Origin: Spongilla lacustris
Lineage: Eukaryota > Porifera > Demospongiae > Spongillida > Spongillidae
Length of the DNA: 64,000 nt
NCBI GenBank assembly: GCA_949361645.1
Contig: OX442429.1
Span: 5,007,167-5,071,166 of the forward strand
Reading direction: 5' to 3'
Below the pieces are notes generated by a model. It saw nothing but the letters and a program-made list of their open reading frames with translations, had not been told where the DNA came from and did no database searches. The translations under genes and the position numbers were made by a program. Positions 33,501 to 41,554 of this stretch are shown here, one piece after another. Every line of letters starts with the position of its first letter. Position 1 is the first letter of the stretch.

Positions 33501-35807
33501 TGCACATTGCTACAAGGGGAGAGAATGCTGACACAGTGGTTGCTCTGCTATCACACCCCAGTGTTGATATCAACATTCTGAACAGAGAGGGGAATAGACC
33601 TCTCACATATCCAACATTTCCAGTAAACACATACAGTAAGGTGATTGTGTGTGGACCCCATGGAAGCCAAGTAGTAGAGGTGAGTGGCCATGTATGCATA
33701 CAGAGCAGGGACCTGACTAATATATTATGCAATAATGATGATAATGGCATAAGCATAGGCTGGTCATATTTATCAGGTGTATGTGATATTTGTTTTGTGT
33801 ATAGCTAGCTATACCATTAATAATTACATGTTTATTCTGCTTCTAGGCAATAATAAAACTTTTCAAACCAAAATGCAACATGAAGTACACAAAGGTATGC
33901 ATTAATCTTCCGTTGTGGTTCATTTCGTGATTTGCATTGTGTGTTGCATTTCAATAAATAAAACATCACTTGCATTTTGCTATAGGATAGAAAATATTGA
34001 TCAAATCATTGCATGTCAATGTACAACATTACTCTTCTGATACCTCACTCATATTTAATAATGTTTCATTTTGCACATGCATTCACACATACATACATAA
34101 ACACATACACACATCATCCATAATGCATGGGCAGGATACCAAGGCTGGCACAGCATCGTATAAAGTCGAATCACCAAAGGGTAACATGGTTATCTATGAT
34201 ATGTCAAATCGCACAGAGTGCTATTCGAGTAACTGTACAAACATCGGTACTATATCTGGAAGGTTTCCCTCCACCATCCTGATCACCATAGAACATACAA
34301 AGGACATGAAGAACATTGTCAATGAAGTGCATTACTGGTCCTCAATCATGAAAAGCATGACCTGCCCCTGTCATGTTATAGTAGTGCTCACCCATAATGG
34401 TGCTCACAGGAAGGATGAGCTAGATACAATGTGCCAAAGAATAAGAACTATTACCAAAGCAGCAACACATACAATGTCACATATTACTTTGGTTGATTGC
34501 CTGCTTATGAATGGGGATGCAGGCATGCATTCAGTGAAGACTTCGCTGTATTCCAGTATTAAGGAATCATCCCTATTAGTGTCTGTACTTGGTCAGATTT
34601 TGTATGCTCATATGATGGAAAAAATGTCATCTGATGTAGTAGCTCTTTCTGACCTTAAAAGATCTGTGGAAACTGCTACAAACATTGTTTGTGTTGCTGT
34701 GATTTCACAGATCAAATCACTTTTAGAGTTATTGTCTGAAAAGGGTTTAATTTTTTATATTGAAGGCCTCCAGGATAGTTGGATTATCATTAATAAAGAA
34801 AAAGTGCTCAAAAATATCAGTAAAATCTTGGCTGGCTCCAAAGAATACCATCATTCTTTAGCACATAATCTTGGAATGGTGGATAAAATGAGCTTGCAAG
34901 CTATTTTTCCAGATTATGATGTGGATATGGTTGCTCAGATACTGATTCATTTTGAATATTGCCTCGTGATGAATATGCCCACAAAAGGTCCAAATGCAAC
35001 TGTTCAAGAGCCAAAGCGTGTATTTTATTTCCCTGATTTTGTTGGGTTTAAAAGACCAAGCCTAGCTTCCAGCCATTATAGCACTGAGAGTTGGTCAATG
35101 GAATTCCCAAGTTCGGACAAATCTTTTCCCAATGACTTTATGGTTTCTTTGCGTTTTTGGATAGTTGACTTGCCAAATTGTAATTGTCAAGTGTGGAACA
35201 GAGGCATCCAGTGGAGTGATAGAAATGGAATTACTAACAATGTTGAAATGGAAAAAACCTTTAAACATATCTCATTGACTACTACCTCCCAAATAAAAAA
35301 GGAAATAATTGACTTTGTTCAGAAGAATATCCACACAGACCCACACCCAACAGTACATGGTAAAGACTTTTGTGTTTATGTTTGCATTTGTAACGACGAT
35401 CAATGTTTGGTTCTTAGAGTTCAGCTACACCAGTACTCCAGTGAACGTGGAAGTTTTATCTGCAGGTATACTTTTCACTTGCAATGTATTTGGTTTGTGC
35501 ACTTTCTTTTCCCCCTTCAAATGGTGCAGATCTTATAAATGATGTTGGTCAAGTGATAGGTAAAAAATGGTTCACGCTAGGCAAAAGGTTATTTCTCAAT
35601 TCAGCAATAATTGAGACCATCTGGAGCCGTCATAAACACGAGAGTGAACAACCACAAGACTTCATTGATGCGGCAGAAGAAATGTTAACAAGGTGGCTGC
35701 GAGAAGGACCAGGACCAAAAACGTGGAAACGAATCACAGATGTCCTATCGGAAATTGGCGAAGAAGAACTAGCTGAAGGGCTGCGGGCAAAGTACTACCT
35801 GTATTGA
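19235..35807 (+). CDS. Ankyrin - degenerate Roc - COR - Death domain protein (DAPK-like architecture without the kinase)
   Basis: Exons I can phase: 19235-19390, 19619-19714, 22120-22218, 23118-23216, 23285-23383, 23557-23646, 31659-31742, 32171-32260, 33068-33679, 33847-33894, 34135-(35359 or 35465), 35530-35807. All junctions up to 34135 are phase 0. The N-terminus is Ser/Asp/Glu-rich with a basic patch (HRKRK). Then come about 11 ankyrin repeats (for example SGHTALHFAAQCGN, GDTPLHLAVFGNHAECC), the first six one per exon. Next a Roc-like segment with KVIVCGPHGSQVV in the P-loop position, where the GK[ST] is missing. COR follows (LLSEKGLIFYIEGLQDSWIII) and a C-terminal Death domain (RWLREGPGPKTWKRITDVL). 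Predicted length is about 990 residues with the shorter penultimate exon. DAPK1 shares the ankyrin-Roc-COR-Death order, so a scaffold in apoptosis or stress signalling is a reasonable inference. Introns 2 and 6 hold many retrotransposon fragments. Confidence 0.82.
20335..21060 (+). pseudogene. Non-LTR retrotransposon 3' fragment, heavily decayed
   Basis: Lies in intron 2 of the ankyrin gene. Readable pieces in changing frames: DPLGHHATTCKRGGDVVIRH (20570-20645), the zinc motif of the C-terminal endonuclease, and YGHLNMSLIKANSRA near the 3' end (21008-21052). Same family as the fragments at 24.3-30.9 kb but older. Confidence 0.8.
22219..22224 (+). promoter_or_regulatory. GC-AG type splice donor
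   Basis: The ankyrin exon 22120-22218 ends GACAAG followed by GCAAGT, the consensus of the minor GC donor class. The reading frame continues correctly (phase 0) only if this site is used, and the next exon begins after TTTGCAG at 23117. Confidence 0.7.
24300..24605 (-). pseudogene. Non-LTR retrotransposon 3' fragment
   Basis: On the minus strand it reads NANDAKCSELGWTCIPIVVET and later CMAGLA in shifted frames, the C-terminal end of the family's ORF. Stops and frameshifts are present, and the orientation is opposite to the next fragment. Confidence 0.75.
24741..26899 (+). pseudogene. Non-LTR retrotransposon RT-endonuclease ORF, 5' truncated and frameshifted
   Basis: Starts abruptly at RSFPKLTAAGPSGLR directly after an (AAT)n-like tract (24726-24737). 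Reverse transcriptase blocks follow: IRPIAVGESLRRL, LKVDMRNAFN, SGVQQGDPLG and the catalytic WYLDDG (YLDD rather than the common YADD). One frameshift near 25980 separates this from the distal part at 26006-26899, which carries CALC...LDPLGHHATTC (CCHC-type zinc motif) and RPADILIPHW...ALDLSVTSP, the restriction-like endonuclease core with conserved R-P-x-D and D. Such a C-terminal endonuclease places it with the R2/R4/Dong/NeSL type of elements, not with APE-type LINEs. There is no upstream ORF. Confidence 0.88.
26975..27198 (+). pseudogene. Non-LTR retrotransposon 3' end fragment
   Basis: Reads QELGWSCIPLAVETYGNWG...IYGRLNVVLVWSIARAILA to a stop at 27198, the last about 70 codons of the family's ORF. 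It follows TACTACAATAACC and is followed by a (TAA)n tail (27233-27292). Confidence 0.85.
27233..27292 (+). repeat. (TAA)n tract, 3' tail of a non-LTR fragment
   Basis: About 18 TAA/AAT units with a small interruption (GAAAAATAAA). It separates two retrotransposon fragments. Confidence 0.9.
27293..27516 (+). pseudogene. Non-LTR retrotransposon 3' fragment, second subfamily
   Basis: Reads DAEYILFVPLAVESFGGWG and then decays through stops. It matches the subfamily at 52242-52535 (DILFIPLAVETFGGWG) better than its neighbours, so it is a different lineage inserted in the same place. Confidence 0.7.
27625..28109 (+). pseudogene. Non-LTR retrotransposon endonuclease-domain fragment
   Basis: Starts directly after (AAT)n at 27606-27620 with NTLRDALAETCHRAHLSVQVE, includes RPADLLLTNWATGKTAAFDV (endonuclease core) and ends at a proper stop at 28109. 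It is followed after a short 3' UTR by (AAT)n 28154-28193. The reading frame of this 5'-truncated piece is intact. Confidence 0.85.
28154..28194 (+). repeat. (AAT)n microsatellite between two retrotransposon copies
   Basis: 14 consecutive AAT units at the boundary of two copies. Confidence 0.95.
28195..30400 (+). pseudogene. Non-LTR retrotransposon RT-endonuclease ORF, nearly intact, one stop codon
   Basis: The longest copy. One frame runs from 28195 to the stop at 30400 except for a single in-frame TAG (28562-28564) between GELLFP and QLGYG. Blocks: SFPNSSAGGPDGLRPQHL, GGIRPIAVGCTLRRLV, LKLDFKNAFNTI, EGVQQGDPLGPLL, FYLDDGTL, then a CRHCGSHVNDLATHGLSC zinc motif and RPDGISMVPWKEGKLLVWD (endonuclease core). 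It begins right after (AAT)n and ends before (AAT)n 30491-30531, so it is 5' truncated. A 3' UTR motif GTTAGTGTGCCCGTACATTG is shared with 51098-51120. Confidence 0.9.
30491..30552. repeat. (AAT)n / (ATTACT)n block between facing retrotransposon 3' ends
   Basis: AAT repeat (tail of the plus-strand copy) runs directly into ATTATTACTATTACTAC, the tail of the minus-strand fragment at 30583-30906, so two 3' ends meet head to head in one microsatellite. Confidence 0.85.
30583..30906 (-). pseudogene. Non-LTR retrotransposon 3' fragment
   Basis: About 107 codons: NDTKCAELSWKCIPLAVES and LIRSNARAILSRS, the C-terminal end of the family, opposite in orientation to the copy at 28195-30400. The frame is open but 5' truncated. 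Confidence 0.85.
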
Positions 35808-36038
35808 CCAATAACTCTTTATGCATGTGTTTCTAAGTAGGCATGGCCGCATGGACCAGTGTGATAGATCCATTCTACATTAAGATAACACATTTACCAC
35901 ACATGCGTGCCGGCCCGGTAGAGCGGTTATGACCTCGTAATCTTCTTTGAGCATGCAGATAAATTACATGTATATGGCGTACGTTAGTCTGCACGTCTAG
36001 TCTGGAGAGCAGCAAACTTTTGGGAATGGGCTCACCGT
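35808..36038. other. Intergenic, nothing seen
   Basis: Downstream of the Death-domain exon. No clear AATAAA close to the stop. Confidence 0.4.
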
Positions 36039-36303
36039 CAGTGTTGCCGCGAAATAACCTTCAATGGACATCCTTATATCGCGATATATAAGGTATATTT
36101 CTAAGGCAAAATTCAAAATGAACTGGTTTAAATGTAACAGTAAATTATTTTCATTGATATACCTATATGTAGGCTTATTCTCTGCTCGTTTCTAAATTTT
36201 ATTTTGTATATCTTTGTTTACGTCCGTACACGTTTATTTTGCGATATGGCTAAAGATTAATCGCGATATATCGCCTTTCGCCCATTTAATCGCGGCAACA
36301 CTG
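36039..36303. mobile_element. Short hAT-type MITE
   Basis: 265 bp with 14-bp inverted ends CAGTGTTGCCGCGA (36039-36052 and 36290-36303) and a perfect 8-bp target duplication CTCACCGT (36031-36038 and 36304-36311). No ORF. Internally rich in ATATCGCGATATAT-like palindromes. It inserted exactly at the left end of the older transposon that follows. Confidence 0.93.
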
Positions 36304-36407
36304 CTCACCGTACCCAGACCTCGATTTCCACACCTTTTGACAGACACTGCAATATCTAAGTCATGCACGGCCAGCACGGGTAATAACGGTGTCTAGCGAT
36401 TCCTCAT

Positions 36408-36572
36408 AATTGTTGCACAACTCATCATTGCTATGGAATGCAATTACAATATAGCGACCGTGACGTCAGAACGTGCTAAGAAAGTCAGAACCAAATAGTT
36501 CGATTTCGGAGCACGTACTGACGTCACAGTCGCTACATTGTAATTGCAGCAATGAAGAGTTGTGCAACAATT
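36408..36572. repeat. 165-bp foldback inside the transposon
   Basis: Arms 36408-36477 and 36510-36572 are inverted copies (AATTGTTGCACAACTC, CAATTACAAT, TGACGTCAG shared) around a 32-base loop. The loop contains CAGAACCAAATAGTTCGA, which resembles CAGAACCAAAAGGTTCGA next to the right end of the transposon (41277-41294). Confidence 0.85.
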
Positions 36573-37338
36573 ATATTGCAGTGTCCGTCTAAAGCAACTA
36601 CTGGCCATTACGCCTATGAAAGGCAATGACGTACTTATCTCCTTACCTATATACTGTAAGTGGAAAGTCGTTGTGTTACGCTGTTCTACCTTAGGCATTT
36701 GATGACCTCTTGCTACATCCTGAACTCCTATCAAGCTGCTGCAATGATATGTGAGCTTACAATAATTTCAAGGAATTCATCACAGGAATTCGTGTCCTTG
36801 CTTACATTCTACTGAATGTAGGTACTTAACAAAAAAGTTTCAAATAAACTTTCACGCATGACAAATAACATCAATTTAAAGACCATATTGAATGGTTTTC
36901 AAAACTGTTTTTATCTTTTTTTTTAGCTTAATCCTAACCGGAGAAACGGGCCTTTAAGTACCGATAAAACAATGTATGGAGACTGATGCGGAGATATTAT
37001 AAAAACTGTGATTGCGGTAGTGCCGATATTCAAACGGTCATAAGATTTTTTTTTTTGAACATTTTGATTCCAAATTTCATATGAAGAACAGCATATTGTA
37101 GGCCTACACAAAGAATGTGCATTAGGGAAAAATACTATTTCCTTATAAGTTATATAGTGGAATTTCAACGTGCATTTATAAATGTATAAAACTGAAGTTT
37201 TGACGTTCGTTGGAGTGTTTCAAAAAGATTTAAAATAAATAAATAAATGATCTGAAAGACATTGGTACGTTTTGACTACATACAATCTGTAAAAATGTAC
37301 ATGTATGAATAAAAAAAAAACACATGAATATTACACAT

Positions 37339-40211
37339 TTACACAAGCACAACTAAATCTTTGTGAATGACATCAGTAACAAACTGCACCAAAGTAATAG
37401 ATTCATCTTCTCCATCATCTTCACTTTCTTCCAGTTTCCAATATGAAATAATTAATTTAATACCTTGTTTACTGTTCTTTATAAGTAGCACTTTTCCATT
37501 ATATTTTTTGTTAATTCCAGGGGAGATGTTCCACTCCTGCTCTATGTATTTACCCAATAACCATGAAGGGTTTTTAACAACTATTTTAATAAATTCTAAT
37601 GTATCTGATGAGATTTGAGGAAATTGTTCTTCTATTTTGCATTCTTTAGCAAGTATTGACTTAACCTTTATTTCAGTTTTGCCTCTAAAAACTTTATCTT
37701 GCTTACTTTGTTCTTCTTGAAGTCTGTAATGTTGAATTTGTATTCTCAGTTCATCATTGGCTTTTCTTTGCTTCCATGTAAATCTTACTCTTTTTATTGC
37801 AAATAATATAAGTTTTCTTGAATTTCATCAGCTTTGCCTTGAAGCCACGATAGTGTTTGATTTTTTGCACATTTCACCTTCCCATCAATGAAGCCCATAT
37901 TAGCATTAGGTGCATGCCGAACGTGGTAGTCGACAAGACCAAGGGTCTGTTCAGATAGCATATTATGCACTGGAGCAGCTTGACTTTTTACTAGCATATC
38001 TTTTGATGGGTGACTTAGAAAACCATGCAAGTATGGTTCCAGCTGATGTTCAAGAACTTCAACAGTGCTTCTTACAGCCAAGCTCATCACTTCATGAAAT
38101 TTGGATTCCTCATCACTTGACATTGGTGCTTGCAAACACAACAGAGTCTCATCCTCTTCACTTAGCTTCTCTCCAAAAATGTTTGATGTTGCAGCCGGTT
38201 AGAAAGAAAGTTGGCTTCTGTATTAGGTCCCGCAATGTCATTATGCAAATCTTAATCACGGGAACCATTTCAAGGTTAGCCTTACATTCACTATTACTGT
38301 AAAATATCTTCATCCAAGGTCCAGTGATAAATTTTCCAATCAATCCTAGTACTCTTAGCTGAAGTATTATTGAGTTATTCTGTAAATCATTAATTAAGCT
38401 AGACTTCAAACTGTTTTTGCAGTAGCACATATTTTTCAGATAATACAATAATCTCTCTTTGATTTAAATTTTTTTTCCAGCCAAATAAAATAAAACATTG
38501 AATCGATTTCCTACATATCGAATAACAGTCCCTGGCTTAGTATTTTCACGATGTAAAAAGTGCTTAAATCCACTTGGGTCTCCTGTGCCCTGTTTATACC
38601 GCATCTTGGTTAGTTCATATATAACATTAGCCACTGCACAATCACTGCCAAATGTACAACTTTGTATCCCATTGTCATTGTCATATACTTTTAATGTACT
38701 TCTTATCTTATTTGATATACCATCCAGTGGATGTACATTACATTTTAACTCTAAAAGCGTATGCTGAAACAGTTCTTCAAGTTTTAACCATACACAGTGA
38801 TTGACACTAACCCTATCACTCATAGTACATTGTAAATGATTATGAGCTAATTTTTGATTAGAAACTGCATCTAAACTAAAGCAGGCTGAATATGTATTAA
38901 CAGCATCATTTATCGAATTAGCAATGTGTGTATAATAATCTGTTTTTCCACCAGGAAGTTCATTAATCTGCAACACATTAGCTTTTCCTCCAGGGGCACA
39001 TATATGTACCTCATTGATATGTGAACCATCAATAGATGTCGCATCCCATGCTAATGTTATGTTGTCTTGTAAAACTAAGAGTTCTCCAGACTGGATGTCA
39101 CTTAACACACCCATTTCATAGGCCATACGACTGATCGTAACCGCACTTGGAAGGCTTTGTATGCAATCTCCAGTCATTTCTTTAACTACCATTTCTATTA
39201 TGGTTGCAGCAGTTTCAACAGAAACATTATTCAGAAGACAATGGTATATGCATTTTCTGATAGGTATATCATACCTTTTTTTATTTCTCATGGTATCAAT
39301 ATTATTAGTTTTATCTTGAAGTTCCACAATAAGACTGTCATTATCTAATTGCAATTCCCTTACTCTTGTCTTTAATGCATTTATTTCTGCATTTTTTGGT
39401 TCCAATTCACTTGTCAGATTTGTTTTAAAATTCTTAAATTCTTGTGTAACTCTTTTATTTTTCTTCAATACATTTTTCAATCGTTGATTTACCGTGCTTG
39501 CACTAAGCTTGCTAACCAAGTTAGACATCTTTGAATATTTAACTTGTAGAACATATAATATATTTTTTTGTTTACGAAGTTCTGTGCGCAATTTAATTTC
39601 AATTGCAGCCTTACGTTTTAATGCTTGAGTATAAGCTTTCTTGTATCATCTTTCAAACTTAGAATGCCTTTCAACTGTTTATGGTATTTAATACATTTAT
39701 TTGACATTTTATGCAATTTCACTCTTGCATCATCACACTTATTGCAATCTGTTCTCAGCCGTTTAGCAGTGGGTGGTATGGGGTCTTGTATTTCTGCTGG
39801 AATTTGCTGAGGCAAATCAGACATTGGTATCGCATAATCATCATTTAGAAGTTGTACAATAGTTTCCCAATTTCTATTTAAGTTTTTTTTTAGTGCACAC
39901 AGTTTTCTGCACAACTTACCTACAGTCACTTTTAAAGCTTCAATATTTTAGCTCCATGAAATTTTATTCAAATTCAAGATATGAGCTACTGAGGTAGCCG
40001 TTTTCAAATATTCAGTTCTTCCTACTTTAGAGTGCAAGTGCACAACTAGTCCTCTTCTTAGTGGGCCTTTAAGTAACATTTCTTCATTTAAATCATTTTC
40101 ATAGGTTTGAATTAGCTCATCAAAGTCCTTCGTCAATATATTAGCCATCTGAAAAGGGATACGGCATGTAACCATTATGATATTTAATATCAAGGCGGCA
40201 AAAGCATTCAC
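37339..40211 (-). pseudogene. Transposase pseudogene, family not assigned
   Basis: Six consecutive minus-strand frames that join into one protein of about 950 residues if at least two in-frame stops (39948-39950 and 38464-38466) and at least three frameshifts (near 39610, 38150 and 37795) are allowed for. The middle piece (39591-38464, 375 codons) has a coiled-coil-like Lys/Glu/Asn-rich start, then NITLAWDATSIDGSHINEVHI (Asp in a strand, RNase-H-fold-like), CTMSDRVSVNH, NVHPLDGISNKIRS, and MRYKQGTGDPSGFKHFLHR. Later pieces read LGLIGKFITGPWMKIFY, LSEQTLGLVDYHVRHAPNAN and IDGKVKCAKNQT. I have seen this combination in uncharacterised invertebrate and fish repeat proteins but cannot name the superfamily. 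Its position between inverted ends supports a transposase. Confidence 0.7.
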
Positions 40212-41554
40212 ATTTCAGGTTTATCAAACGGTGTTTGTACGCATGGTTAACGCATCTCCCGCAATACTATAACTTGGTCTGTGGCGAAAATATATCATTG
40301 CGCACAGTCCAAAAATTCTGAAAGTTGCATATAATAACGCTCATAGATCAATACAACGATGCAATGTGTTTATACACAGGTCCGGAGTTAACATCCTCAA
40401 AAAAGGGCGTATTTTTGTGGATCCAAGGTTGATTGGGTTACACAATTCTACAAATAAGTGTATTGTAAATCCAATCACTATACCTCAGTCCTAACAGAGT
40501 ATTGATTCCATTCTATGAAAACCAAATTCTGTTATAATGTGATAAGCTATGACATAGCTGTGACACATTAAACGGCGAGCTGAAAATGAGCCATTGCGCA
40601 TAGTCAGATCGTCCTAAATGTTTCATGGTACATAGAAATAGCTTGCCAGCAACGTTTTTTTGACGTTTTTGAGGAGGTCCCATCTTTGGAAGAGTAGAAT
40701 AAACAACGTTGACTTTATACTCTAATTAGAACGCACAACATCCTTAACTTAGATATTGCGTACGATCTTATATGCACTAATGCGTGAAAGAGCGCTCACA
40801 GCTCTATGATCCAGGCAAATTTGAGGTTTTATAGTCCTAAAACTATCGAGAACTTGATTTTCAAAAATACCTACCTCTCTTAACCTTCGTAAAAACCAGT
40901 CACAATTTTTATGGCAGATATTTGGATAGGCGGAAGTACGTAACGTGAAATAATGTGAAAGTACCTACTGAATGACATCATCTGCTGATCAAGTTTCTTA
41001 GCTGGTTTTAAGTCTGCCCAGCGCATGCGCAGGCCTTTCTAAATTTTAATCAGCCTAACAAATAACCTTTTTTGAAAGTTGGCAGCTGGACTAGATAATA
41101 GGAGTACAATACCAGACAAAGGGACAATTCGCTACATTGTAGTTTTATTATTTATTTAAAAATATATTTATTTTAGAGTTGTGCATCGCTCTTGCGCATT
41201 ATAGCGCTTTTACAGGAATACCCCTATATACCGTTTGGTGCTTCCTAAGTCGCACAGCAGTCTGATTCCACTAGTCAGAACCAAAAGGTTCGACCCCGCA
41301 GCTGTGGAAATCGGGGTCTGGGTACGAGACCAGGCTCAGGGCCAGTGAGGGGCCTAGGGTACAGAGAGTTTGAGGCCCAATACATGTAGGTTCCATGTAC
41401 CTTGTGATTAACTGATACAGGGGGTATTAGACTATTAGTCACGCGGAGCCACACCTATGACACCCTATTCAACGTTGTTTGATTCGTGTCATGACCTTAT
41501 ATAGGACCTACCCGCGCGATTTCGTCGTCAATGCATGTCTGAGTACGGTACCTA

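Larger units (their letters stand above)
36309..41326 (-). mobile_element. Decayed DNA transposon carrying a transposase relic
   Basis: A 24-bp inverted repeat, one mismatch, lies at 36309-36332 (starts CGTACCCAGACC) and 41303-41326 (complement), bracketing the minus-strand transposase pseudogene. Both ends read TA next to CCCAGACC, so a TA duplication is possible, but the exact terminus is uncertain because the flanks are palindromic. The ends resemble those of the MITE at 14026-14317. Length about 5.0 kb. Confidence 0.65.

Noticed and set aside
33997..34134. A separate gene starting at 33997
   Set aside because: The frame is intron read-through; the exon begins after the AG at 34134 and continues the ankyrin gene in phase.
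41277..41300. tRNA-like T-arm motif GGTTCGACCCC
   Set aside because: No cloverleaf can be drawn around it; it is part of the transposon end region. No convincing tRNA gene was found anywhere in the window.
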